Source: Opitutaceae bacterium (GTDB taxonomy: Bacteria; Verrucomicrobiota; Verrucomicrobiia; Opitutales; Opitutaceae). From it: 64,000 nucleotides of DNA. A program made the position numbers and the translations under genes. The notes below the pieces were generated by a model. That model did no database searches. It had not been told where the DNA came from and saw only the letters and a list, made by a program, of their open reading frames with translations. The first letter of the stretch is position 1. Each line of letters opens with the position of its first letter. Below, in pieces: positions 7,633-15,911 of the stretch. Location: positions 1-64,000 of the forward strand of contig JANQRT010000010.1 in assembly GCA_028284385.1 (NCBI GenBank), written 5' to 3'.

Positions 7633-8046
7633 ATGAAAGATATAATAGGAACTGTTCTAAGTGTTGCTAAGTCTTTATTTGGTTTGAAGGCGTCACTTGC
7701 TAATGCACGCGCAAAACGCAAAAAAACAGTAGCTAAGTTTCTTGCACGGATTGCTGAGACAATCGAAGACACAAGTGCAGCCTTGAAGCATGGCAATTAT
7801 CCGCATGGAAAATGCCAAGAACTACTTCAACATTCACAAAGTATGGAGTCCGCAATTGGTGATCTTGTTGGAGAAAAAAAGGCCACAGAACTAGGTAATC
7901 ATTTAAAAGAGGTCTGGGAAATTGAGTTACTTCATCACGAATTACGTGGAAAACCAGAAGCCGAGAGAAATAGAAAGCTGGAGGTTCTCGACCAAGCTGC
8001 TGGTCTTTTTAGGGCTACAGCAGCTTTTGTGAAAGTTAGTCCGTAA
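7633..8046 (+). CDS. hypothetical helical protein
   Basis: The 137-residue product begins MKDIIGTVLSVAKSLFGLK, a short amphipathic or weakly hydrophobic helix. It continues as a charged, predicted all-helical protein: RAKRKKTVAKFLARIAETIEDT, then HHELRGKPEAERNRKLEVLDQAA. No family is recognised. Membrane association via the N-terminal helix is possible. It lies between two attC-like elements, in the style of a gene cassette. Confidence 0.6.
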   Translation: MKDIIGTVLSVAKSLFGLKASLANARAKRKKTVAKFLARIAETIEDTSAALKHGNYPHGKCQELLQHSQSMESAIGDLVGEKKATELGNHLKEVWEIELLHHELRGKPEAERNRKLEVLDQAAGLFRATAAFVKVSP

Positions 8047-8048
8047 AT

Positions 8049-8107
8049 GCCGAACAAAACGTGTGATGCAACGGGAGCCATCATTTCCGTCGCATGCACT
8101 TAGCATT
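8049..8107 (+). repeat. attC-like imperfect hairpin starting GCCGAAC
   Basis: GCCGAAC (8049-8055) is followed by AAAACG and by GTGTGATGCAACGG, which folds against CCGTCGCATGCAC (8088-8100) as 4+4+3 paired bases with single mismatches. The right end is TTAGCATTC rather than GTTCGGC, so the R' box is degenerate. Confidence 0.4.
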
Positions 8108-8116
8108 CTACCTAAA

Positions 8117-8462
8117 ATGAAAATCGAATGCGTAATATTCGATCTCGACGGGACCCTTGTTGATAGCGAAGGCTCTTTCAGTGTGTTCGTTGGATTCATT
8201 TTTTGGAGACAATATATTCAGTTCGTATGTTGTCGGTTCCTGGAAGCCCGAACCAGGGCTTTTCCTGCACGCCGCAAAATCGATGGGTCACCTTCCTCAG
8301 TCGTGCGCTGTCGTCGAAGACAGCGCTCCTGGTATTCAAGCGGCAATCTCTGCCGAAATGAACGCCTTTCGATACAACCCGCACGGACAAACGGAATTTG
8401 TGCAAAACGTCCCTTCTTTCGATGATATGAGAGTATTGCCAGCTCTCCTCAAAGACTCTTAA
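8117..8462 (+). pseudogene. decayed HAD-superfamily phosphatase
   Basis: Frame 1 from 8117 gives MKIECVIFDLDGTLVDSEGSF, the HAD motif I (DxDGT) of phosphoglycolate phosphatase/beta-phosphoglucomutase-like enzymes. The remaining homology is in another frame: ALSVCSLDSFFGDNIFSSY, then VGSWKPEPGLFLHAAK and CAVVEDSAPGIQAA (motifs III and IV), ending at 8462. The region that normally encodes the cap domain and motif II, roughly 90-100 codons, is missing at the junction near 8170-8180. An internal deletion with frameshift has therefore inactivated the gene. It sits among cassette-like genes. Confidence 0.85.
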
Positions 8463-8471
8463 CAAAACAAA

Positions 8472-8499
8472 GCGGAACCAGTCGTGTGACACAACGGCC
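8472..8499 (+). repeat. left half of an attC-like element
   Basis: GCGGAAC at 8472-8478 is followed by CAGTCGTGTGACACAACGG. This parallels the element at 8049 (GCCGAAC, AAAACGTGTGATGCAACGG). A matching right half was not found before the next gene at 8545. Confidence 0.3.
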
Positions 8500-8544
8500 T
8501 ATGGTCTTCGCCTCTCAGCATAAGCCTATTACAACAATGTTATT

Positions 8545-8910
8545 ATGATTAAATTCGTCATGTGTTTAACCCGCCACCCCGACATGACTCGGGAGCAATT
8601 CCAGGACTATTGGAAAAATAACCACGGTCCCTTTTTTATGAAAAACGCTCAAACCATGAGAGCGAAAAAATACGTACAGTCCTTAACGATCGACACGCCT
8701 CTGAACCAAGGTCTAAGGGAATCTAGAGGCATGCTACCTGAATTCGATGGCGTTGCCGAAGTGTGGTTCGAATCAGAACAGGATCTTATGGAAGCAATGA
8801 GCTCTCCCGAGGGTCAGGAACTGAGCGCTGCGCTGTTGGAAGATGAAAGCAAATTTGTCGACCACGCGAATTCCTCGGCATTCATTGTCAGAGAAGAAGA
8901 ACTCCGCTAG
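8545..8910 (+). CDS. EthD-domain protein
   Basis: The 121-residue product starts MIKFVMCLTRHPDMTREQFQ and DYWKNNHGPF, the EthD/dimeric alpha-beta-barrel pattern (K....LtR...mt.eeF..yW...H), with the central EFDGVAEVWFES and C-terminal EDESKFVDHANSSAFIV strands. EthD-like proteins are ferredoxin-fold dimers associated with degradation or tailoring pathways, often without a known reaction. It stands alone between the HAD remnant and the next accessory gene. Confidence 0.85.
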   Translation: MIKFVMCLTRHPDMTREQFQDYWKNNHGPFFMKNAQTMRAKKYVQSLTIDTPLNQGLRESRGMLPEFDGVAEVWFESEQDLMEAMSSPEGQELSAALLEDESKFVDHANSSAFIVREEELR

Positions 8911-8984
8911 GCCAGCAAAACCTTTCTCGCAATGGCGACCAACGCCTCCATCGTGAAGACTCAGCCTTCTATAGAAAGAAATTC

Positions 8985-9911
8985 ATGAACATGATGACCA
9001 AAGACGCCCTCGAAGCGGCGGGACGATTTCTTCATTCCCAAGGACGTCCACTTGAGAAAGCTCGATACGACTACGCGTTCGGCAATGGAACTTCGGAAGC
9101 GGCGCTGGAAGCTCTGGCCGAGTACCAGAATGACGATGGCGGCTTCGGCCACGCCCTGGAGCCCGATCTACGAGCCCCCGAAAGCTCCGCGCTCTGCACG
9201 ACAATCGCCTTTCAGCTATTCCGAGAGATTGGCGTCCCAGCGGACCATCCGATGGTTTCACGTGGATTGGGATTCCTGGTGGAGACGTTTGATGCAGGTC
9301 GCCTGAACTGGAGGATTATCCCACTAGTCGCAGAAAGAAGCCCTCGGGCTCCTTGGTGGTACCAGGCTGACAACATGGAAAAATTTGATGCGTTCTCGCT
9401 CAATCCGACAGCGGAAATTCTCGGCTACCTGTTTGATGGCAAATCACAAGTTCCAGAAGATACGATTGCTCCAGTTTCGGATCGAGTCCTTTCAGAGCTC
9501 ACTAGCATCGAGAAGATCGAAATGCACAAGTTGCTTTGCTGCTTGCGCTTGCTTGAGACCGCCTCGCTTCCAACAGACTATCAGCAGCAGATCGAGAACC
9601 GACTGAGGCAACTCATAGGCAATACGGTTGCTCGTGATCCTGAAGGCTGGAAGGGATACAGCTTACGACCGCTTCAAGTGGCCAGTAATCCCGAATCGCC
9701 GTTCATGCAGGGGCTTGAAGAGGCTGTGTCCGCAAATCTCGACTACGAAATATCCACCCAAAATACAGATGGCTATTGGCCGCCCAACTGGGCATGGGAT
9801 GACGCCTATCCAGACGAATGGAGCAACGCCAAAAGGGAATGGGCCGGAGTCATCACGATCGAAAAGCTGTTGGTCTTGAAGCGATTTGGAAGAATCGATG
9901 GCATTGCATAA
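8985..9911 (+). CDS. alpha/alpha-toroid (prenyltransferase/squalene-oxidase-like) protein
   Basis: The 308-residue product has repeats of the alpha/alpha toroid type: ALEALAEYQNDDGGFGHALEPDL near residues 40-60 and NTDGYWPPNWAWDD near residues 259-272. The QNDDGGFG motif is the QW-like repeat of squalene-hopene cyclase and prenyltransferase folds. It has no signal peptide and is too short for a full terpene cyclase, and there is no DXDD catalytic motif, so the activity is unknown. MNMM offers a second start at 8991 or 8994. It is part of the accessory gene run. Confidence 0.7.
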   Translation: MNMMTKDALEAAGRFLHSQGRPLEKARYDYAFGNGTSEAALEALAEYQNDDGGFGHALEPDLRAPESSALCTTIAFQLFREIGVPADHPMVSRGLGFLVETFDAGRLNWRIIPLVAERSPRAPWWYQADNMEKFDAFSLNPTAEILGYLFDGKSQVPEDTIAPVSDRVLSELTSIEKIEMHKLLCCLRLLETASLPTDYQQQIENRLRQLIGNTVARDPEGWKGYSLRPLQVASNPESPFMQGLEEAVSANLDYEISTQNTDGYWPPNWAWDDAYPDEWSNAKREWAGVITIEKLLVLKRFGRIDGIA

Positions 9912-9943
9912 GAAGTCGCGCGAACGGACGCCTTGGCTCACAC

Positions 9944-9960
9944 GCCGAACAACGCTTCCC
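9944..9960 (+). repeat. GCCGAAC box (attC-like left end)
   Basis: GCCGAACAACGC repeats the left box seen at 8049, here 32 bp after the preceding gene, the expected place for an attC R'' box. A clear pairing partner was not identified by eye before 10045. Confidence 0.25.
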
Positions 9961-10044
9961 ATCGTTTGCTCGTCCAACCCGCGACCCACGGTGTCTGGCA
10001 TGCGGCAGGGCTCCACTTCACTTTGAACAAACGGAAAGAAACCT

Positions 10045-10347
10045 ATGGACAGAAGCATCTACGAAGGACTGAAAAAACATTTCCGAGACCATCCCGAGGT
10101 AGAGGTCGCGGAGGGAAAAGGCGCCCAGGGGCTCAAGCATAACGGCAAGATGTTCGCTATGTTCTACAAGGGAGATTTAACCGTGAAACTTAAGCCAAAG
10201 ACCGTCCAAACCTTAATCGAAAAAGGAGAAGGCCTTCCCCATGACCCTGGGACTGGGTCACCGATGAAAGATCGAATTCTCATACCTCAATCGCGCTCTG
10301 AGACCTGGATCGAAATGTGCGAGCTCTCATTGCGAGAGGTGAAGTGA
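10045..10347 (+). CDS. small TfoX/YjbR-like protein
   Basis: The 100-residue product MDRSIYEGLKKHFRDHPEV has a central GKMFAMFYKGDLTVKL and a distal SETWIEMCELSLREV. This resembles the TfoX N-terminal or YjbR/CyaY-like fold (small beta-sheet domain with 'GKmFA' and a late Trp). These proteins are common as solitary accessory genes; the function is not known. It is the last gene of the accessory run, and the following minus-strand phosphatase ends 26 bp beyond its stop. Confidence 0.65.
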   Translation: MDRSIYEGLKKHFRDHPEVEVAEGKGAQGLKHNGKMFAMFYKGDLTVKLKPKTVQTLIEKGEGLPHDPGTGSPMKDRILIPQSRSETWIEMCELSLREVK

Positions 10348-10373
10348 ATGGCCTCGCTAGCGACGAAGGGCCG

Positions 10374-11756
10374 TTAAAACCCTTCTCTCGAATACGGTGT
10401 CGTATTCTTGAATAGTCGTTCGTCTCCAAGATCTGGTGACCAATCGACTAGGGTTTTCGTTCCGTCATCGTTTTTGGTCATTTGGAAAGCGTCGTAGAGT
10501 TCGCCATTGGCCATGAAGGCTTTATAGGTCAACACACTGCCATCGATGCGGATAACCTGGAAGAACTGGGTGTTTTCCGCTTTTCGATCCAGGACAACGC
10601 CTTCCGACCGATAGACGCTCCAGCCCCCTTCCATGAATTCGTACATCTTAGGGCCGCTGACGGAATTGACGAACATCGATGTAATTTCTTTCTCATTACG
10701 ACTATCGGTCATGCGAACGGGAATGTGCCCTCGAGCATAGGTGTGGTCATGTCCTTGCAAAACCAGATCGACCTTATGTTTATCGATAACCGGTTTCCAG
10801 AGCTCTCTTTTGGGAGCGTTGTCGCGATCTCGGCCGGACGAGAACATGGGATGATGAAAGGTGAGTACCGTCCAGCCATGGGGATTATTCGAGAGCACCG
10901 AATCCAGCCATTCGGCTTGAGCCTCGATCTCGTTGTTCGAATCAAGAGCGACAACACGAATCCCTTGATAATCAATGTAATAAACGGATTCGCTGAGAGC
11001 TTTAGGCAGTCCGCGGTACGTAGGCAGAGTGAACTGCGGTCTCCATTGCATGGATATGCGTTTCTCCTGATCGGCGTCGGTCAATTCATCGTATTCATGA
11101 TTTCCTGGCACTACAATACTCTGAACCATGGAATGTATCCAGCCCCCGGCTTTAAACCACTCGCCCCATTCACGATCGCGATGAGCTCGATTGATCAAGT
11201 CCCCGGCATGAATAGTGAAATTGGCGTGCGGCGCTTTGGAATAAGCGGCTCGAATGATACGAGACCAATGCGATAGAACTGCATTCTGAGCGTCGCCGAA
11301 ATAGAGAAACTCTACCGGATCAGCTTCGTCGGAAGCCGTGCGAAACTGTATCCACTCGCTCCAGCGCTCTTCCCCATCCCCAACTCGATAGGCATACAGC
11401 GTGCTCGGCTCTAGATTTTTGAATACAACTGAATGGAAATGAGTCGTGATTTTGGCATTCTGGTCGTAGGCTCCAATATCCAGCGATTCGGTTTTGGCCT
11501 CGACACGTTTCGCCGATCGGTCAAAGCGAGAGGCCGGATCTGCAACTGCTATCTCCGCATAAGCTTCATCGACAGAATCATCAGTCCGCCAGGTGACAGC
11601 CTGAGTAGTCGCAGGATTATCGGACCAGGTTAGAATAATCCTGTCGGGATCAGGACTGGCTTTTTCCCAGTGCCGAAACGCGTAATGGCCATGCTTGTGG
11701 GCCAGAGCCTGAGCGCAGATAACGAGAAAAAGGATGTAAGCGTATTTCATTTTCAT
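10374..11756 (-). CDS. secreted purple-acid-phosphatase-like metallophosphoesterase
   Basis: About 460 residues with a signal peptide (MKMKYAYILFLVICAQALA). Next comes a PAP-N/fibronectin-III-like domain (RIILTWSDNPATTQAVTWRTD) and a calcineurin-like phosphoesterase domain: YFGDAQN, IHAGDLINR, PGNHEYD, LTFHHPMFS and LQGHDHTYARG. These give the expected dinuclear metal ligands. The Tyr that makes plant and animal PAPs purple (GDxxY) is not at its usual place (GDLIN). It should act in the periplasm or outside the cell to release phosphate from esters. It follows the PhoB/PhoR-like pair and a small secreted protein on the same strand. Start taken at MKMK; 11771 and 11750 are alternatives. Confidence 0.88.
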   Translation of the reverse strand: MKMKYAYILFLVICAQALAHKHGHYAFRHWEKASPDPDRIILTWSDNPATTQAVTWRTDDSVDEAYAEIAVADPASRFDRSAKRVEAKTESLDIGAYDQNAKITTHFHSVVFKNLEPSTLYAYRVGDGEERWSEWIQFRTASDEADPVEFLYFGDAQNAVLSHWSRIIRAAYSKAPHANFTIHAGDLINRAHRDREWGEWFKAGGWIHSMVQSIVVPGNHEYDELTDADQEKRISMQWRPQFTLPTYRGLPKALSESVYYIDYQGIRVVALDSNNEIEAQAEWLDSVLSNNPHGWTVLTFHHPMFSSGRDRDNAPKRELWKPVIDKHKVDLVLQGHDHTYARGHIPVRMTDSRNEKEITSMFVNSVSGPKMYEFMEGGWSVYRSEGVVLDRKAENTQFFQVIRIDGSVLTYKAFMANGELYDAFQMTKNDDGTKTLVDWSPDLGDERLFKNTTPYSREGF

Positions 11757-11781
11757 ATCTAAAAATTTCAAACGATTCTAG

Positions 11782-11994
11782 CTAGTCGATTGGCGTGAAA
11801 TCGACTTTGTCTACTCTAGTCATATCTGAGAATTCTATACGATAAATTTCGGCAGCCGACTCGTCTCCCGGACCAGAATTTCCAAAAGCTTCAAGTTTTA
11901 CTGGAGCCCTGTTTGGCAAATCGGGACGAGGAACAACAGGAGACCCGATGGCCCAGGAAGTGAAAAGCGGAAGAAGAAAAATATGCTTAAGCAT
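11782..11994 (-). CDS. small secreted protein
   Basis: About 70 residues from the ATG at 11994 (MLKHIFLLPLFTSWAIGS, a signal peptide). The mature part is Pro-rich and acidic: VVPRPDLPNRAPVKLEAFGNSG, then YRIEFSDMTRVDKVDFTPID. No family is recognised. It lies 25 bp upstream of the phosphatase start and 78 bp downstream of the sensor kinase on the same strand, so it is probably co-expressed with both. It may be an accessory subunit of the phosphatase or just a lipoprotein-like remnant. Confidence 0.55.
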   Translation of the reverse strand: MLKHIFLLPLFTSWAIGSPVVPRPDLPNRAPVKLEAFGNSGPGDESAAEIYRIEFSDMTRVDKVDFTPID

Positions 11995-12071
11995 GCGAAA
12001 ATTAAGCGCCGCCACCATTAGTCCTTAATTAAACGAATGAAAACATCGCGCGCCGCTTTGAATGGACAGGA

Positions 12072-13886
12072 CTAGACCTCCTTGGCCTTGGGAAGCGAAA
12101 CGGCAAACAGACTGCCCTTCCCCTGCTCGCTCTCCACGCTCACCGTTCCCCCGTGAGCGACCGTCAAGTGCTTGACGATCGAAAGTCCCAAACCGCTACC
12201 GCCACGCTCGCGAGAGCGTGAAACGTCGATACGGTAGAATCGCTCGAAAATTCGTTCCAGATGGCGTGAAGCAATCCCAATACCTGTATCCTGTACTCTA
12301 ATACAGTGATTATCTCCCTCCTCGTTTAGCGACAACTGGATATTGCCATTCTCCCCGGTATACTTAAAGGCGTTGTCTACCAGACTGTTAACGACGACTT
12401 CCAATGACTTTTGATCTCCTTCTACGAAGAGCGGCTGGAGCGGACACTTCGTCTCGAAACGGATACCCCTTAAAGCAGCCATGGTGTTGAAAGTCTCGCT
12501 GGCCACCTCCATGACGGATCGCAAATCCATGCGACGAAGACTAATCATGCTGGTATCGGTTTCCAGGCGAGAGATGGCCAATAGCTCTTCAATCAGTCGC
12601 AAGAGTCGTCCATTCTGAATTCGAATGCGCCCCAGGAATTCATGGCGAGCAGCTGCATCTTCATCCGCCCCGGTTTCCAAAGCGTCCACCAGGGTCGTGA
12701 TAGCCGCAACGGGCGTTTTCAATTCATGGGAAACGTTGGAAGCGAAATCGCGACGCAGCGCTTCAAACCTTCTGCTTTCGGTAACGTCTCTGATAACGAC
12801 CAGGCGTCCGGATTTCTCCATAAGGCTTCTGCTTAGCGGCGCTACAAAAATGGATACATATCGAAGCGATTCCTTTTCTCCCCAACTGGTCTCGAACTCG
12901 AATCGCTTGTTCTCGGAAAAGCCGTCCTGAACCAGCTTTCGAATCGGTTCGACACGCATCACATCCTCGAACAACTTTCCCTCGGCTTCGCTCTCATCGA
13001 CTTCAAATAAGGACGCCGCGGCTGCGTTAAGGAATATCACTTTTCCCCGTCGGTCGATTGCCACTACCGAATCCTGCAGCAATTGGAGGAGCAGGGCCAA
13101 GCGATTGCGCTGCAAGCCGAGCTGGGTCAGCTGGTTCTCGCTAGAATCGGCAAGGGCATTCACTGATCGAGCCACCATGCCAAACTCGTCTTTTCGGTCG
13201 AGATCGATTCGAAGCGACAGCTCTCCTTCAGCGATCCGACGACAAGCGGATTCTACCTGGCTTAGCGGTTGCGTAGCGCTGCGAGCGATGAAAAAGCCGA
13301 CCAGCAAGGAGAGAAAGGCCGCTCCGCTAGCTCCGATCGCCACCTTGCTATTCAATTCCCTAGACTGAGCCAGCATCTCCTTCGTGCTGCTGCCAATTCT
13401 CACGTATCCAATTTTATCCGACTGAACAAGAATCGGCATAATCACATAGATGTACCTTTCACCGTTTTCTAGAATGTATTCAGATTCTCCCTTTCCTTTC
13501 GAGCGAGCATTCCAGAATTCGGGAAGATCGAGCGGATCTTCGGGAAGGACTGATCCCTGCTGCGAGGCCATTTTAACTTCTCCAGAGGCCAAGACGATAT
13601 CGGCTGTAGTGTTCGTGTCCTCGCTCACTTCCGCCAAACGCGCCTGCAATGCTCCCGTCCAGAGACCTTGCGGATTCGAGGAAGCCATAGACGCAGCCAA
13701 TTCGCCAATGGTGGATAGCTCCGCCCTCAAGGCGGCGTTCGCGGTATTGGAAAAGAAGCGATTTATCAGCAGAGCGATCAGAATGGCCGAGGCCAGCGTG
13801 AGAAGCGCGTAGGAACCCCAAAGCTTCCAGAAAAACGAAGTTCCACCTGGCTTGGAAGACTCCGAATTTGAGGATTCCTTTTTCAC
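12072..13886 (-). CDS. phoR: PhoR-type sensor histidine kinase
   Basis: The 604-residue product has TM1 (about residues 22-45), a periplasmic sensor of about 140 residues, TM2 (VAIGASGAAFLSLLVGFFIA), a HAMP linker and a PAS domain (RLALLLQLLQDSVVAIDRRGKV). HisKA follows with the phospho-acceptor in FASNVSHELKTPVAAI. The HATPase has NSLVDNAFKYT, DTGIGI and GGSGLGLSIVKHL. This is the PhoR layout, but the periplasmic domain is much longer than in E. coli PhoR and there is no PstSCAB-PhoU nearby. It follows the response regulator at 73 bp on the same strand. The phosphate role is supported by the phosphatase downstream, not proven. Confidence 0.85.
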   Translation of the reverse strand: MKKESSNSESSKPGGTSFFWKLWGSYALLTLASAILIALLINRFFSNTANAALRAELSTIGELAASMASSNPQGLWTGALQARLAEVSEDTNTTADIVLASGEVKMASQQGSVLPEDPLDLPEFWNARSKGKGESEYILENGERYIYVIMPILVQSDKIGYVRIGSSTKEMLAQSRELNSKVAIGASGAAFLSLLVGFFIARSATQPLSQVESACRRIAEGELSLRIDLDRKDEFGMVARSVNALADSSENQLTQLGLQRNRLALLLQLLQDSVVAIDRRGKVIFLNAAAASLFEVDESEAEGKLFEDVMRVEPIRKLVQDGFSENKRFEFETSWGEKESLRYVSIFVAPLSRSLMEKSGRLVVIRDVTESRRFEALRRDFASNVSHELKTPVAAITTLVDALETGADEDAAARHEFLGRIRIQNGRLLRLIEELLAISRLETDTSMISLRRMDLRSVMEVASETFNTMAALRGIRFETKCPLQPLFVEGDQKSLEVVVNSLVDNAFKYTGENGNIQLSLNEEGDNHCIRVQDTGIGIASRHLERIFERFYRIDVSRSRERGGSGLGLSIVKHLTVAHGGTVSVESEQGKGSLFAVSLPKAKEV

Positions 13887-13959
13887 ATTCCCGTTTTCAT
13901 TAGAGAGTGCCTTAGAATAGGTCCCATAGACTCAGACCAACATCGCAGACAATTCGTAT

Positions 13960-14664
13960 CTAATTTCTCGCGACGGCCTTGGAAGTATCCAGTCTGTAGC
14001 CCACGCCTCTAACGGTGCGAATAAGTTCCGGCTGCTCTAGCTTTTTGCGAATGGAACGGATGTGCACATCGATGTTGCGGTCGATGACGAAGGCCGCCTC
14101 GCCAATGGAATTGTTGAGCAGGTTATCGCGAGTGAAAACGCAATCCGGACTAGCGGCCAGACAGCGAAGAATCCGAAACTCGGTAGCGGTAAGGCTGAGC
14201 CGCCTTTCGCCCAATCTCGCTTCAAACCGCTCGCTATCCACCACCAGATCGCCGACTTCGATTCGTTGGGAATCCTCAAGCTCGTCCTGGAGTTTGCCGC
14301 GTTTGAGAACCGCCGCTATCCGAGCGAGAAGCTCGCGAGTGGAAAACGGCTTGGTAACATAGTCGTCCGCTCCCAGTCCCAAGCCTAAAACGATATCGGT
14401 TTGATCGTCCTTCGCCGTCAGCATGATAATCGGAATAGAGCGACACGTCGTATCCGCTTTCATGCGGCGACAGACCTCGAATCCATCCAGGCCGGGAATC
14501 ATCAGATCGAGAATCACCAAGTGTGGGCGGCGGCGGCGTATCAGGTCCATCCCTACAAGACCGTCGTCGGCCAGTAGAACATCATAGCCCTTGCTGGTGA
14601 GTGAATAAGCTAGTGGCTCGCTGATATCGTGCTCGTCCTCGATGAGCAGTATTTTACGCTGCAT
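13960..14664 (-). CDS. phoB: PhoB-type response regulator
   Basis: The start is taken at MQRKILLIEDEHD (14664), giving 234 residues; an upstream ATG at 14697 is less likely. The receiver domain has the acidic pair EDE, phospho-acceptor Asp in LVILDLMIPGLDG, Thr in MLTAKDD and Lys in VTKPFS. The C-terminal winged helix ends with DVHIRSIRKKLEQPELIRTVRGVGYRL, the OmpR/PhoB family. It is the first gene of the operon regulator-kinase-small protein-phosphatase. The TTAA direct repeats near the phn and TonB genes are its likely targets. A weak copy (GTGTTAAGATGACGC at 14851-14865) lies upstream between it and the divergent regulator. Confidence 0.85.
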   Translation of the reverse strand: MQRKILLIEDEHDISEPLAYSLTSKGYDVLLADDGLVGMDLIRRRRPHLVILDLMIPGLDGFEVCRRMKADTTCRSIPIIMLTAKDDQTDIVLGLGLGADDYVTKPFSTRELLARIAAVLKRGKLQDELEDSQRIEVGDLVVDSERFEARLGERRLSLTATEFRILRCLAASPDCVFTRDNLLNNSIGEAAFVIDRNIDVHIRSIRKKLEQPELIRTVRGVGYRLDTSKAVARN

Positions 14665-14893
14665 AGCGAGTTTTGATAGTTCATCCTGTCGGTACAAGCA
14701 ATGGAGTTAAGGTGACAAAAACGCGCCAAAAGATGGGATTATCAGGACTTTTCGCGAGAACGCATACTCAATCGTAAAAGCCAGTGATTCCGTAACTAAA
14801 TCGTTTCTCAACCTTTCTTGATGCCAGTGGGACGAAGAAGGAAAATAAGCAGTGTTAAGATGACGCATTTTGGACGACATCCGCCCGAGTCGC

Positions 14894-15607
14894 ATGACAG
14901 ACAATAGAATTCTCATTTTTGAAGACGATCGAGATCTAGCCCTTTTGCTTGAAAGGACGTTTCAAAAGGAAGGCTTCGTGGCGCGATGCAATTATGGCGG
15001 CAATGGATTCATGCAGCATGTGGACGAGTTCAATCCACACTTGATCGTACTCGATCTCATGCTGCCAGAAATTGATGGATACACTATATGTCGTTGTATC
15101 AAGAGTCCGGATAGGAATACCGAAGTGAAAGTCATTATCCTCACGGCGAAAGACGACGAATCGGACATTCTTAATGGATACGACGCGGGAGCCGATGACT
15201 ACATGACCAAACCTTTCTCTCCGAAAGAAGTGGTCGCTCGAGCGAGGGCTGTTCTAAGGCGGAAGCAACCCCAAGCAACCACCGCTACCCATAAACTGGT
15301 CAAGCGCGACGCGCTATTGATCGACGACGATCGCTATGAGATTTCCCTGAAAGGAGAACCGCTGGAACTCACGCATTCCGAATACCGTATCCTGAAAGCC
15401 CTAGCCACTCAACCGCAACGCGTATACACCCGCGAGCAGTTGGCCGAAAGTATCTCGGGAAATGAATACGGCGCGCAGAAAATAGCGGGCAGCCGAAATA
15501 TCGACGTCCACATCCGGGCTCTGCGCAAGAAGCTCGGCGACTTTAGCTACTACATCAAGACCCTCCGCGGCGTCGGCTATTCCTTCGACATCGACTCGAG
15601 CGAATGA
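14894..15607 (+). CDS. second, orphan PhoB/OmpR-type response regulator
   Basis: About 237 residues from the ATG at 14894. The receiver has FEDDRDLA, Asp in LIVLDLMLPEIDG, LTAKDD and MTKPFS. The winged helix ends in RNIDVHIRALRKKLGDFSYYIKTLRGVGYSF. It is transcribed divergently from the PhoB-like gene, 229 bp away, and has no kinase of its own. Either the adjacent PhoR-like kinase serves both regulators, or a distant kinase is used. It is clearly a paralog of the neighbouring regulator but differs across most of the linker. Confidence 0.85.
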   Translation: MTDNRILIFEDDRDLALLLERTFQKEGFVARCNYGGNGFMQHVDEFNPHLIVLDLMLPEIDGYTICRCIKSPDRNTEVKVIILTAKDDESDILNGYDAGADDYMTKPFSPKEVVARARAVLRRKQPQATTATHKLVKRDALLIDDDRYEISLKGEPLELTHSEYRILKALATQPQRVYTREQLAESISGNEYGAQKIAGSRNIDVHIRALRKKLGDFSYYIKTLRGVGYSFDIDSSE

Positions 15608-15674
15608 GCGCGAGGCGGACTTATACTCTGAGATTCGAATAAAGATCCCTGCCGCCACCGGTGGAATAATCAAA

Positions 15675-15738
15675 GGTAGGGATGACTCGCCGAGTCATCC
15701 TCCAGATGCAAAGGACGACCGAGCCGGTCGTCCCTACC
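15675..15738. repeat. composite palindromic repeat, GGTAGGGA family
   Basis: The outer GGTAGGGA/TCCCTACC encloses GGATGACTCG-CCGAGTCATCC and GGACGACCGAGCCGGTCGTCC. It has the same ends and two-hairpin design as the copies at 2153 and 5910, but different inner words. Confidence 0.8.
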
Positions 15739-15755
15739 CTAAAATGCAGCAGCAA

Positions 15756-15829
15756 GGAGGTTGGACTTTAGTCCGACATGTCAAACCCGGCGGAAATCCA
15801 CAACAACGTCGGACTAAAGTCCAACCTCC
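15756..15829. repeat. inverted repeat GGAGGTTGGACTTTAGTCCGAC
   Basis: Near-perfect arms of 22 bp (15756-15777 and 15808-15829) are separated by about 30 bp. Each arm also contains its own small hairpin (GGACTttAGTCC), so this is again a composite palindrome. It lies directly next to the GGTAGGGA copy. Confidence 0.8.
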
Positions 15830-15911
15830 CTTTGAGAGACGACGGGTCGAGGACGCCCCGTCCCACCTTTTACGTCAATTTGCTGGACGGATTCCAAAAA
15901 GGAAACGTAAC

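Noticed and set aside
8447..8465. CTCAAAGACTCTTAACA as a further Pho box
   Set aside because: Only one half-site fits and it lies at the end of the HAD pseudogene, pointing to no gene start in the right orientation.
5983..10347. Integron integrase, transposase or phage gene to explain the accessory run
   Set aside because: No tyrosine recombinase, DDE transposase or phage structural gene was found in any frame of this stretch.
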